Program-made: the position numbers and the translations under genes | Origin: Fimadaptatus sp050946055 | GTDB taxonomy: Bacteria; Bacillota; Clostridia; Christensenellales; Aristaeellaceae | Reading direction: 5' to 3' | DNA: 64,000 bases | Assembly (NCBI GenBank): GCA_050946055.1 | Contig: JBMNUB010000008.1 | Span: 1-64,000 of the forward strand | The notes under the pieces: generated by a model | Told to the model about the DNA's origin: nothing | Seen by the model: the letters and a program-made list of their open reading frames with translations, nothing else | The model's database searches: none | Shown: one piece after another, positions 52,628 to 61,798 of the stretch | How positions within the stretch are numbered: the first letter of the stretch is position 1 | How the letters are laid out: every line of letters starts with the position of its first letter

Positions 52628-53677
52628 ATGCCCATATACGCATCCACATTTACCAGCGGACTGGAGCCGCTGATAAAGGATCAGCTGCCGCGATTGCTGC
52701 GCGGTTGCCAGATATACGACATATATAACGGCCTGATTGTGTTCCGCTTCGATGGCAAACAGGAAATGCTGGACAGGCTGGATATATTCGCCAACACATA
52801 CCTCGTGCTGCACAGGCAGAACAATCCCACGTTCAAGTCCATGGTGCGTCAGGCCGCGGCCAAGGCAGACCCCAGCTTTACCTCGCGCGTGCGAAACGGC
52901 CAGACCTTCCGCGTGCGCTTTCAGAAGAACGGCCAGCTGGAGCGCGTGGAGCGCGATGTACATGAGCAGGCCGAGGATCTGGTCAAGCGCCGCGCCCGCC
53001 TGCGCGTGGATCGCGAGCATCCCGACCATGAGTTCTGGTACATAATCCGCTCGGAGAACATAGGGCTGTACTGCATGCTGGTGTCGCGCAGGGAGCAAAC
53101 TGAGCGCGATCTGCCGCAGGGTGAGCTTCGCCCGGAGCTGGCGCGCTGCATATGCCTGTATTCGGGCGCGGCGGCGCGCGAGACGCTGCTTGACCCCTTC
53201 GCGGGTCATGGCGCGCTGCCCGGTCAGCTGCTCAAGTCGCGCCGCTATGCCGCCGTGCTAATGGGCGACAGCGACCGCGAGTGCGTGCGCCGCATGCGCC
53301 GCAAGTTCGCCGCCCCCATAGAGGAGGGCAAGGCGGCGGTCTATCAGTGGGACGCGCGCGACATGACCTCGATAGAGGACGGCTCGATAGACAGGATAAT
53401 CACCGATCCGCCGTGGGGCATATACGACGGCGAGCGCTATGGCGACATACAGGAGTTCTACAACGAGTTCATGCGCGAGTTCGTGCGCGTGTTGCGCCCG
53501 GGCGGCACGCTGACGCTGCTGTCCGCCGTCAAGGTGGAGGCCATGCGCGCCGCGCGTGCGGCCGGTCTGCGCCCCGAGGGCAGGCTGGACATACTGGTCA
53601 ATGGCAAGAAGGCGGCGCTGCTGCGCTGCCGCAAGCCGCTGGGCGCGCAACGCTTTGAGCGCAGCGGTCACAGATAA
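52628..53677 (+). CDS. THUMP-domain RNA methyltransferase
   Basis: 349 residues. The N-terminal 150 residues (IYASTFTSGLEPLIKDQL, then VRFQKNGQLERVERDVHE) match a ferredoxin-like plus THUMP RNA-binding module; the C-terminal class I methyltransferase has LLDPFAGHGALPGQLL and the catalytic ITDPPWGIYDG. This layout is that of the RlmL/Trm14-like enzymes that make N2-methylguanosine in tRNA or rRNA. GGAGAG lies before the ATG; the longer frame starts in non-coding sequence. Confidence 0.88.
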   Translation: MPIYASTFTSGLEPLIKDQLPRLLRGCQIYDIYNGLIVFRFDGKQEMLDRLDIFANTYLVLHRQNNPTFKSMVRQAAAKADPSFTSRVRNGQTFRVRFQKNGQLERVERDVHEQAEDLVKRRARLRVDREHPDHEFWYIIRSENIGLYCMLVSRREQTERDLPQGELRPELARCICLYSGAAARETLLDPFAGHGALPGQLLKSRRYAAVLMGDSDRECVRRMRRKFAAPIEEGKAAVYQWDARDMTSIEDGSIDRIITDPPWGIYDGERYGDIQEFYNEFMREFVRVLRPGGTLTLLSAVKVEAMRAARAAGLRPEGRLDILVNGKKAALLRCRKPLGAQRFERSGHR

Positions 53678-53724
53678 GGCGCGGGGGCACATGGAGCGAA
53701 TCGCCGCCGTACATAGCTAACGAC

Positions 53725-53760
53725 TTCGGCGCGTCCGCGTGAACATGCGGCCGCGCCGAA
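53725..53760 (+). terminator. Hairpin after the methyltransferase gene
   Basis: TTCGGCGCG...CGCGCCGAA (9 bp) encloses CCGC...GCGG, giving an extended stem. The rest of 53761-54017 shows no gene. Confidence 0.65.
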
Positions 53761-54017
53761 ACTGGATTATGCCAAAGCTGTATCGCGCTCAAGCGCACAG
53801 CATGAAGCCATGCGCGGCGCAAGATGCCGCATAAGCACTGTGAAGCGATGGATAATACAATGGCGCTCAGATAAAATATGAAAGCGAAAGGCATTCGCGC
53901 AATAAACAGGGGCTGCGCTTCGCAAATGGTATGCGTCAGGCTTCCACTTGCGGATATATGTAAAGCCGGTACACAGCATCGCCGGACACCGATGACTGAA
54001 TAAAGGAGGTCGGGCTT

Positions 54018-56264
54018 ATGTTTGAAGAAGCTATAAGGAAGATGAGTCTGGAGGACAAGGCCGCCATATGCGCAGGTCAGGACTTCTGGCACAGCCGCGC
54101 CATACCCGAAGCGGATATCCCCTCCATAATGATGACCGACGGCCCGCATGGACTGCGCAAGCAGGCGGCGGATGCCGATCATCTGGGCATAAACGACTCC
54201 GTGCCTGCGACCTGCTTCCCTTCGGGGGCAGGGCTATGCTCCAGCTGGGACACCGGGCTGATCGCGGACGTGGCGCGCGCCATAGCGCGCGAGGCGCAGG
54301 CGGGCGGCGTGGGCATAGTGCTGGGTCCTGCGATAAACATAAAGCGTTCGCCGCTGTGCGGGCGCAACTTTGAGTACTTCAGCGAGGACCCGTATCTGGC
54401 GGGCGAGATGGCGGTCAGCTATGTCAACGCGCTTCAGGGCGAGGGCGTGGGCGCGTCGGTCAAGCACTACGCGGTCAACAATCAGGAGACCGCGCGCATG
54501 ACGATAGACGCGCGCGTGTCCATGCGCGCGCTGCGCGAGATATACCTGTATCCGTTTGAACAGGCGGCGCGCCGCGCACATCCAAAGACATACATGGGCG
54601 CGTATAATCGCGTAAACGGCACATATGCCTGCCAGAACGGCTGGCTGCTGGACGATATGCTGCGCGGCGAGTGGGGCTTTGACGGGTTCGTGATGAGCGA
54701 CTGGGGCGCGGTGGACGATCGCGTGGCTTCGCTCAAGGCGGGCATGGAACTGCAGATGCCCGGCGACGGCGGCGCGGGAGCGGCGGCGATTGTCAGAGCT
54801 GTGCGCGCGGGCGAGCTGGACGAGCGCGTGCTGGACAGGGCGGTAGAGCGCATAATGCGCGTCATGGACTGGTGCGCGCGCAATCACCGCGAGGGCGAGT
54901 GCGACATGGATGCAAACGATGCGCTGGCAAAGCGCGCCGCGCTCAAGGCCGCCGTGCTGCTCAAGAACGAGGGTGCGCTGCCGCTCTTGGCAGGCGACAG
55001 CAGCGGTTTGTGCGTGCTGGGCGCGCTGGCAGAGACGCCCATATATCAGGGCGGCGGCTCGTCGCACATAAAGCCCACGCACATGACCACGCCGCTGGCT
55101 GCGCTGCGCGCGCGTTTTGCGGGTCTCAGGTATGCGCCCGGCTACGACGCGGAGCGCCCTGACGCGGTGGATGAGACGCTGATAGGCGAGGCGCTTAATG
55201 CGGCAAAGGGCTGCACGGATGCAGTTGTGTTTGCGGGCTATTACGACACCGAGGGCGGCGACCGCACGGACATGCGCCTGCCCGCCGCGCAAAACGAGCT
55301 TATAGCGCGCCTGATCGCTCAGGGCGCGCGCGTGACCGTGGTGCTGCAGTGCGGCGCGCCGGTCGAGATGCCCTGGGCGGACGGCGTAAATGCCATAATG
55401 ATGGGGTATCTGGGCGGACAGCAGGGCGGCGAGGCCATGGCCGCGCTGCTGGCGGGCGAGGTGAGTCCGTCGGGCAAGCTGGCCGAGTCCTTCCCGTACC
55501 GGCTGGAGGACACGCCCTGCTTCCTGAACTTCCCGGGCGATGGACGCACTGTGGAATACCGCGAGGACATATTCGTGGGCTATCGCTACTATGACATGCT
55601 GGGCGAGACTGCCGTGCGGTTCCCGTTCGGCCATGGCCTCAGCTATACGCGCTTTGACGTGACCGGCGCGCGCATAAGCGCCGAACGCCTGAGCGGGGGC
55701 GAGGAGGTCACGGTCGAGGCCGACGTGCGCAACGCGGGCAGCATGGCGGGCGGCGAGGTGCTGCAGCTGTATGTGCAGAAGGAGTGCGGCACGGCGCTGC
55801 ATCCCATAAAGGAACTGAAGGGATTTGCCCGGATAGAGCTTAAACCGGGCGGGAGCGGCAAGGTTTCCATGAAACTTAACGCGGACAGCTTCGCTTACTG
55901 GAACGAAAGCGCAGCCGCATTCGTCACAGATAGTGGAAGATACAGGATACTTCTGGGCAGGTCTGCAAGGGACATGCTCGCCGCATTCGACATCGAAGTC
56001 ACCTCAAACAGCGCGCCGCGCCCGGTGTATACGCGCAATTCCTGCGTGGGCGAGATACTGCGCGATGATAGGGCCTGCGCCAAGGTGCAGCCGCTGCTGG
56101 AGGTGTTCATGGGCGCTATGGCTCATCCCGACGACGATGCCGACATGGCGGGTATGATGCAGCGCATGATGGAATACATGCCGCTGCGCGGTCTGGCCAT
56201 GCTGTCGGGAGGACTGTTCGGCGAGGAGCAGCTAAGTGAGCTGCTTGCGCTGCTAAATTCATGA
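54018..56264 (+). CDS. Beta-glucosidase-like glycoside hydrolase (GH3)
   Basis: 748 residues. TIM-barrel domain with GPAINIKRSPLCGRNFEYFS, VKHYAVNNQE (KH dyad), YMGAYNRVNG and the nucleophile Asp near residue 225 in VMSDWGAVDD. The second alpha/beta domain contains LGALAETPIYQGGGSSH, and the C-terminal fibronectin-like domain starts near FGHGLSYTRFDV. An extra C-terminal tail of about 80 residues (DDADMAGMMQRMMEYMP, then LRGLAML) follows. No signal peptide, so it probably cleaves imported oligosaccharides in the cytoplasm. AAGGAGG precedes the start. Confidence 0.95.
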   Translation: MFEEAIRKMSLEDKAAICAGQDFWHSRAIPEADIPSIMMTDGPHGLRKQAADADHLGINDSVPATCFPSGAGLCSSWDTGLIADVARAIAREAQAGGVGIVLGPAINIKRSPLCGRNFEYFSEDPYLAGEMAVSYVNALQGEGVGASVKHYAVNNQETARMTIDARVSMRALREIYLYPFEQAARRAHPKTYMGAYNRVNGTYACQNGWLLDDMLRGEWGFDGFVMSDWGAVDDRVASLKAGMELQMPGDGGAGAAAIVRAVRAGELDERVLDRAVERIMRVMDWCARNHREGECDMDANDALAKRAALKAAVLLKNEGALPLLAGDSSGLCVLGALAETPIYQGGGSSHIKPTHMTTPLAALRARFAGLRYAPGYDAERPDAVDETLIGEALNAAKGCTDAVVFAGYYDTEGGDRTDMRLPAAQNELIARLIAQGARVTVVLQCGAPVEMPWADGVNAIMMGYLGGQQGGEAMAALLAGEVSPSGKLAESFPYRLEDTPCFLNFPGDGRTVEYREDIFVGYRYYDMLGETAVRFPFGHGLSYTRFDVTGARISAERLSGGEEVTVEADVRNAGSMAGGEVLQLYVQKECGTALHPIKELKGFARIELKPGGSGKVSMKLNADSFAYWNESAAAFVTDSGRYRILLGRSARDMLAAFDIEVTSNSAPRPVYTRNSCVGEILRDDRACAKVQPLLEVFMGAMAHPDDDADMAGMMQRMMEYMPLRGLAMLSGGLFGEEQLSELLALLNS

Positions 56265-56279
56265 TAAATGGAGGCCGCT

Positions 56280-56594
56280 ATGTCTGAAGAAGCTATGTCC
56301 AATCCCGCACAGCGCCGCAAACTGGGGCGCGGCATGGTGTTGTCGGTCGCGGGCGTGCTTATCTGCTGGGTACCTGGTCTGGGCGCGTTGCTGTCGCTGA
56401 TAGGTCTGTACAGCGTGATATCGTCCTATGTGCCGGAGTGCAGAGGGCGCTATGTGGCGTATGTGGTGCTGAGCATACTATGCGCACTCTTAAGCGTGGG
56501 CGCGCTCGTTGCCATGCTCTACGTATACTTTGGCGATCCTGAGTTGCTTTCGCGCATAACCTCGTTCGTCATGGAAAAGCTGAACATACAGTGA
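56280..56594 (+). CDS. Small membrane protein
   Basis: 104 residues with two or three hydrophobic helices (GMVLSVAGVLICWVPGLGAL, SLIGLYSVISSYVP, VLSILCALLSVGALVAMLYV), resembling DUF4190-type small membrane proteins. The start is the ATG about 8 nt after GGAGG, not the earlier in-frame one. It begins 15 nt after the GH3 stop, so the two are probably co-transcribed. Function unknown. Confidence 0.75.
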   Translation: MSEEAMSNPAQRRKLGRGMVLSVAGVLICWVPGLGALLSLIGLYSVISSYVPECRGRYVAYVVLSILCALLSVGALVAMLYVYFGDPELLSRITSFVMEKLNIQ

Positions 56595-56630
56595 GCGCCC
56601 GCTAGGGCTAAGCTGCATGGAAGCGGCGCG

Positions 56631-56665
56631 TCCTGCCGAATAGATAGGCAGGGCGCGCCGCTTTT
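56631..56665 (+). terminator. Strong intrinsic terminator
   Basis: AAGCGGCGCGTCCTGCC pairs with GGCAGGGCGCGCCGCTT (one G-T pair) around GAATAGATA, and ends in TTTT. Confidence 0.88.
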
Positions 56666-56739
56666 GCGTGCCTGACCGGCGGCGATACAGGTCATGAAAG
56701 CGCATCCGGCCAAGGCGCAGTCGCGGGCATCGGAAGATG

Positions 56740-57110
56740 GCAAGCGCCGCGCGTATGGCAAGCGGCTGGCGCGAGTGAGCTGCGCGATGTGAATATGCCA
56801 GCACAAACAGGGAGTGCTGCGCAAAGCGGCGCACGTATGGCAAGCGGCTGGCGCGAGTGAGCCGCGCGATGTGAATGCGCCAGCACAAACAGGGAGTGCT
56901 GCGCAAAGCGCCGCGCATATGGCAAGCGGCTGGCGCGAGTGAGCCGCGCGATGTGAATATGCCAGCACAAACAGGGAGTGCTGCGCAAAGCGCCGCGCAT
57001 ATGGCAAGCGGCTGGCGCGAGTGAGCCGCGCGATGTAAATGTGCCAGCACAAACAGGGTGTGCTGCGCAAAGCGCCGCGCGTATGGCAAGCGGCTGGCGG
57101 CGGCACTGTG
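56740..57110. repeat. 82-bp tandem repeat, about 4.3 copies
   Basis: GGCAAGCGGCTGGCGCGAGT begins at 56757, 56839, 56921 and 57003, with a partial fifth at 57085. Each unit has AGCAC-9 nt-GTGCT symmetry. The period is not a multiple of three, so repeated peptides seen in the minus frames are by-products. Confidence 0.92.
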
Positions 57111-57181
57111 CAAACCGCGCGGGCAACCCCATGTGATACCGGCGCGCGCCGCAGCATATCATCTGGAATGGGGGTGATGAT

Positions 57182-58234
57182 ATGGCAAGGCGCATAGCCT
57201 GTGCGCTCTGCACGCTGCTGACTGCGCTGCTTGTAGCCGGTGCGCCGCACATCGAATCGCATCTGCCCGTGCCGCCGCGCGGGCTTACCGCGCTGCCGTA
57301 TGAAGGCTGGTCGGGTGTGATACGCCTTAGCGTGCATCAGGGCTTTCGCAGCGGTACAGGCTCCATAGTGCCATGGCTAAACGCCTGCCTGAGCGCTTAT
57401 GAGAAGCGGCATCCGGGCGTGTATGTGCAGGTGGAGACCGTGTCCAAAGCCGCGCTAAGCCGCTCGGTTGAGCAGGACATACCGCCCGACATCGCGATAT
57501 TCACGCCGGGCGCGCTGGATGATGCGTCGCGGCTGCTGCCGCTTGACATGCCGGAGACTGTGCGCGGCGATTTGGCTAGGGCGTGCATGTCAAATGGCGA
57601 GTGCCGCGCCGTGCCGCTGTGCTTTGGCGGATATGGCGTGCTGATGAACCCGGGCGACATGGCGCAGCTCCCGTCCGACTGGCAGGAGGCCGTGCAGCAG
57701 CAGTACCGCGCAGCTACGCGCTCAGAGCAGGCGCACTATGCGCTGCAAGTGCCGGGCGAGGGGCGCTGGCCGAACGCGGCGCGGCGCGTGCTGGGCGAAT
57801 TGCCCGAACAGGGCGACATGCTGCCGCCCGACTACATGCAGTGTTCCGAGGTAAAGGCCATGGCCGACTTTAAGAGCGGCAGGGTGGCGTGCATACCGGC
57901 AGGTCAGTGGCAGCTGCGCCAGCTCGCGCTGGCTCAGGCGCAGGGCAAAGCGCCATCGCATAAATTTATTCCGATGGAGCAGGCGTACAGCGACATGTAC
58001 TTTGCTGCGTCTATCGTGGCTGCGGACGACGAGGGCGCACAGGCGCGCGCTGCCGTATGCCGCGACATAATAGCCTGTCTTGCGGGCGAGGAAGCACAGG
58101 GCAGGCTGGAGACGGCGCTGCTTATGCCGTCAATGAATGGCATGCGGCTGTACGCACAGGGAGGCGACATGGCGGCGCTGGAAAGCGCATATGCGGGCGA
58201 AGTCGAGTTTGCGCTGCTGTTTGAAGGAGGCTGA
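57182..58234 (+). CDS. Extracellular solute-binding protein, family 1-like
   Basis: 350 residues. Hydrophobic leader RRIACALCTLLTALLVAGA without a clear lipobox. The body has IVPWLNACLSAYEKRHPGVY and VQVETVSKA near the N-terminus, PPDIAIFTPGALDDASRLLP and CRAVPLCFGGYGVLMNP, the pattern of sugar-type ABC binding proteins. No permease or ATPase genes follow, so it is an orphan or serves another purpose. The start is weakly supported (GGGGGTGATGAT). Confidence 0.75.
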   Translation: MARRIACALCTLLTALLVAGAPHIESHLPVPPRGLTALPYEGWSGVIRLSVHQGFRSGTGSIVPWLNACLSAYEKRHPGVYVQVETVSKAALSRSVEQDIPPDIAIFTPGALDDASRLLPLDMPETVRGDLARACMSNGECRAVPLCFGGYGVLMNPGDMAQLPSDWQEAVQQQYRAATRSEQAHYALQVPGEGRWPNAARRVLGELPEQGDMLPPDYMQCSEVKAMADFKSGRVACIPAGQWQLRQLALAQAQGKAPSHKFIPMEQAYSDMYFAASIVAADDEGAQARAAVCRDIIACLAGEEAQGRLETALLMPSMNGMRLYAQGGDMAALESAYAGEVEFALLFEGG

Positions 58235-58319
58235 GCGGCAGCGGTGCGCGGCTCAGCCGTCCTTACACCGGGGGAAAAGCCTTGCCGCGCATGGACGGCA
58301 TATGGCGATACTCAAAATT

Positions 58320-58705
58320 GCCCGCGCATCCGTGCATACTATGGGGCTGCGGGGAAGCCGTCTCCACAGCCCTGCCGCGCGCATGCCGCGCAAAACGCGC
58401 CGCGATGAGGGGGACAGCAGCCTTGCGCCCGTATGCGCAGGCGCATTGATGCGGATAATGCCGCGTTGCCTTCACATACATACGTGCGGGCTGCGGGGAA
58501 GCCGTCTCCGCAGCCCTGCCGCGCGCATGCCGCGCAAAACGCGCTGAGGGGGTTACAGCAGCCTTGCGCCCGTATGCGCAGGCGCATTGATGCGGATAAT
58601 GCTGCGTTGCCTTCACATACATACGTGCGGGCTGCGGGGAAGCCGTCTCCACAGCCCTGCCGCGCGCATGCCGCGCAAAACGCGCCGCGATGAGGATAAT
58701 GCCGC
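58320..58705. repeat. 141-144-bp tandem repeat, about 2.7 copies
   Basis: GGCTGCGGGGAAGCCGTCTC starts at 58345, 58489 and 58630. The middle unit has a perfect GGGCTGCGG/CCGCAGCCC stem; the outer ones have one mismatch (CCACAGCCC). Units also share GCGCATTGATGCGGATAATG. The remaining 58235-58928 holds the promoter of the BMP gene and no other gene. Confidence 0.88.
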
Positions 58706-58848
58706 TTATGACGCAATCTGTCCGCCGTGAACCATGATTCGGGCAAATATAAGCTTAACGCGCAGGGCAAAGGCGCACATTTTCGCCGCAAAGCGTCATG
58801 CATATACCATAAACCCAACTAAAAAGCCAAAAAGTAATCTAATGTTCG

Positions 58849-58877
58849 TTGAATTATGGCCGAACATGGTGTATACT
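58849..58877 (+). promoter_or_regulatory. Promoter of the nucleoside transporter operon
   Basis: TTGAAT 58849-58854, 17-bp spacer, TATACT 58872-58877, about 50 nt before the start. Confidence 0.75.
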
Positions 58878-58928
58878 TGTAATCGATTTGACGGCAAAGC
58901 CGTTAATGCAAATGGAGGAGAAGCGCAT

Positions 58929-60029
58929 ATGTTCAAGAAAATGCTTGCCTTTGCTCTGGTGCTGACCATGGCCCTGTTCATGGTACCTGCTCAGGCGGAA
59001 GAAGCCTCTACCTTCCCGGCAGTGGCTAAGGAAGACCTCAAGATCGGCATGATCTACGTCGGCGATACTTCCGACGGCGGCTACAACTTCGTTCACGACA
59101 GCGCTCTGATGAAGGCTGTGTCCGAGCTGGGTCTCAGCGAGGATCAGGTCATAAAGAAGACCAACGTTCCCGAGGATGCCACCTGCGAGACCGCTCTGCG
59201 CGAGCTGGTTGAGGCGGGCTGCCAGATAATCTTCGCCGACAGCTTCGGCCACATGTACTACATGGAGCCGATAGCCGAGGAGTATCCGGAGATAATCTTC
59301 TCCCATTGCTCCGGCTACATCAACAACGGCGTCAACATGAACAACTACTTTGGCCGCATATACGAGCCGCGCTTCCTGTCCGGTCTGGCTGCGGGTCTTA
59401 AGACCAAGACCAACAAGATCGGCTATGTGTCCGCCATGGACAACCCCGAGTGCAACGGCGGCCTGAACGCCTTTACTCTGGGCGTGCGCGTGGTCAACCC
59501 CGATGCGACCGTATACGTAAAGTACACCAACACCTGGTACGATCCCACCGTTGAGCGCCAGACCGCCGATGCCCTCATCGACATGGGCTGCGACGTAATC
59601 GGCCAGCATCAGGATTCCACCCTGCCCCAGGTTGCCGCTCAGGAAGCTGGCGTGTGGAGCTGCGGCTACAACGCCGACATGACCGAGGCCGCTCCCGACG
59701 CGCACCTGTGCGCTCCCATCTGGGACTGGTCGGTCATATACAAGACCGAGCTGGAGAACGTCATCAACGGCACCTGGACCTGCGAGAACTACTTCCTGGG
59801 CATGCGTGAGGGCATGGTAGGCCTTTCGCCGCTGACCAAGAACTGCGAAGAAGGCACTCAGGCCGTGGTAGACGAGTGGACCGCCAAGATAATGGACGGC
59901 TCCTTCGACGTGTTTGACGGCGAGATCAAGGACAACACCGGTGCGGTGCGCGTAGAGAAGGGTCAGCGCCTGACCGATGCCGAGATCACCTCCATCGACT
60001 GGCTGGTCGAGGGCGTTGTGGTCGCGTAA
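58929..60029 (+). CDS. BMP-family nucleoside-binding protein
   Basis: 366 residues. Signal peptide MFKKMLAFALVLTMALFMVP ending AQA, without a lipobox Cys. The PBP1-like body has IGMIYVGDTSDGGYNFVHDS, IIFADSFGHMYYM, KIGYVSAMDNPECNGGLNAF and VIGQHQDSTLPQ, as in basic membrane protein (PnrA-like) purine nucleoside binders. GGAGGAG precedes the ATG. The gene uses ATC and GTC/GTT more than its neighbours, suggesting high expression. It heads the transporter operon. Confidence 0.93.
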   Translation: MFKKMLAFALVLTMALFMVPAQAEEASTFPAVAKEDLKIGMIYVGDTSDGGYNFVHDSALMKAVSELGLSEDQVIKKTNVPEDATCETALRELVEAGCQIIFADSFGHMYYMEPIAEEYPEIIFSHCSGYINNGVNMNNYFGRIYEPRFLSGLAAGLKTKTNKIGYVSAMDNPECNGGLNAFTLGVRVVNPDATVYVKYTNTWYDPTVERQTADALIDMGCDVIGQHQDSTLPQVAAQEAGVWSCGYNADMTEAAPDAHLCAPIWDWSVIYKTELENVINGTWTCENYFLGMREGMVGLSPLTKNCEEGTQAVVDEWTAKIMDGSFDVFDGEIKDNTGAVRVEKGQRLTDAEITSIDWLVEGVVVA

Positions 60030-60193
60030 CTGATCTGTAAGCTGTGTCGGCCGCTCCGAATTAGAATTGATTTGGGGCGGCTGATTCGTTTTGTATGGTT
60101 GACCGCGCCGCATGAGGCCGGGTCGGCCACTTGCTCCGGCACATGGCCGGATGAATACGACAAAGCTGAATTACGCGAAGGGATGTGTGTGCC

Positions 60194-61798
60194 TTGGCAC
60201 AGGAACAGGCTGCCGCGATTGAACTCAGGGGGATAGTAAAGCGCTTTGGCTCGGTGGTCGCCAACAAGAATGTCGATCTTACGCTGAATCATGGCGAGAT
60301 ACTTGCGCTGCTGGGCGAAAACGGCTCGGGCAAGACCACGCTTATGAACATGATATCGGGCATATATCGCCCGGATGCCGGTGCGATATACATAAACGGG
60401 CGCGAGGCGCACATAAGCTCGCCGCGCGATGCCTATGAGCTGGGCGTGGGCATGATACATCAGCACTTCAAGCTGGTCGATGCCATGAGCGCCAAGGAGA
60501 ACATAGTGCTGGGCACGCATGGCAGAGTGCGCGCCGCCGACCTCACGCGCGAGATAAAGAAGCTGTGCGACAGATTCGGTTTGGAGATAGACCCCGATAA
60601 GCCCATAAGCGCCATGTCGGTGGGCGAAAAGCAGACCGTGGAGATACTCAAGGTGCTGTACCGCGGCTGCAACATACTGATACTGGACGAACCAACCGCC
60701 GTGCTCACGCCGCAGGAGACGCGCCGCCTGTTCGACATACTGCGCCGCATGAAGAAGGAAGGCTGCGCGGTGATAATAATCACCCATAAGCTGCACGAGG
60801 TGCTGTCCATATCCGACCGCGTTACCATACTGCGCAAGGGCGAGAGCGTGGGCAGCGTCGAAACCAGCAAGACCAATGTGCGCGAGCTGACCGAGATGAT
60901 GGTCGGGCGCAGCGTCAAGCTGGAGATAGAGCGCACTCCCCGCGAGCGCGGCAGGCGCAGGCTGGAGGTGTCCAACCTGTGCGTAAAGGACGAGGACGGA
61001 CTGCCCGCGCTGACTGACGTGTCCTTTGATCTGGATGCGGGCGAGATACTGGGCGTGGCCGGCATAGCCGGTTCCGGTCAGAGGGAGCTGTGCGAGTCCA
61101 TCGCCGGACTGCACCTGATAAGCTTTGGCAAGATAAAGCTGGACGGGCAGGACCTTGAGGGCCTCAATCCGCGCGAGATAATGCAGCGCGGCATAGCCAT
61201 GTCGTTCGTACCCGAGGACAGACTGGGCATGGGTCTGGTCGGAAGCATGAGCGTGTCCGACAATGTGCTGCTCAAGAGCTACTATAAGAACCACGGCATG
61301 TTCGTGGATCGCGCCGCGGCGCGCAGCCTGTCCAAGAAGATGGTGGACGAGCTGGAGATATCCACGCCTTCCGTAATGCATCCCGTGGGACAGCTCTCGG
61401 GCGGCAACGTGCAGAAGGTGCTGCTGGGGCGCGAGATACACTTGAGTCCCCGCGTGCTGATGGCGGCATACCCGGTGCGCGGTCTGGACATAAACTCGTC
61501 CTATAAGATATACGAACTCATCAACGGCCAGAAGGCCAAGGGTGTGGGCGTGCTGTTCGTGGGCGAGGATCTGGACGTGCTGATAGAGCTGTGCGACCGC
61601 ATAATGGTGCTGTGCGCGGGGCGCGTGACCGGCATAATAGACGTGCGCGCGGAGCTGGGCGAGCCGGAGGACGCAAGCACGATATCGCGCGAGGACGAGG
61701 AAGCCGATTCCCGCGCCATGCAGGCACGCCAGCGCCTCAAGGAGCGCTTGGGCGCGCTGATGACGGGATTCGTCGAGGAGGAAAGCGGCAATGAGTAA
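60194..61798 (+). CDS. Nucleoside ABC transporter ATPase (two ATPase domains)
   Basis: About 534 residues. First domain: Walker A GENGSGKTT, signature AMSVGEKQTVEI, Walker B ILILDEPTAVLTPQE. Second domain: GIAGSGQRELCE in place of a classic Walker A, signature LSGGNVQKVLLGRE, and a degenerate Walker B ending YPVRGLDI, all normal for the RbsA/NupO class. The start is probably the TTG 10 nt after AAGGGA; a GTG 9 nt earlier is possible. It overlaps the next gene by 8 nt. Confidence 0.93.
   Translation: MAQEQAAAIELRGIVKRFGSVVANKNVDLTLNHGEILALLGENGSGKTTLMNMISGIYRPDAGAIYINGREAHISSPRDAYELGVGMIHQHFKLVDAMSAKENIVLGTHGRVRAADLTREIKKLCDRFGLEIDPDKPISAMSVGEKQTVEILKVLYRGCNILILDEPTAVLTPQETRRLFDILRRMKKEGCAVIIITHKLHEVLSISDRVTILRKGESVGSVETSKTNVRELTEMMVGRSVKLEIERTPRERGRRRLEVSNLCVKDEDGLPALTDVSFDLDAGEILGVAGIAGSGQRELCESIAGLHLISFGKIKLDGQDLEGLNPREIMQRGIAMSFVPEDRLGMGLVGSMSVSDNVLLKSYYKNHGMFVDRAAARSLSKKMVDELEISTPSVMHPVGQLSGGNVQKVLLGREIHLSPRVLMAAYPVRGLDINSSYKIYELINGQKAKGVGVLFVGEDLDVLIELCDRIMVLCAGRVTGIIDVRAELGEPEDASTISREDEEADSRAMQARQRLKERLGALMTGFVEEESGNE

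Noticed and set aside
56490..57113. Long minus-strand frames with repeated CAALPVCAG/SRGSLAPAACH peptides
   Set aside because: They follow the 82-bp DNA repeat, whose period is not a multiple of three, so the peptide jumps frames; no start signal.
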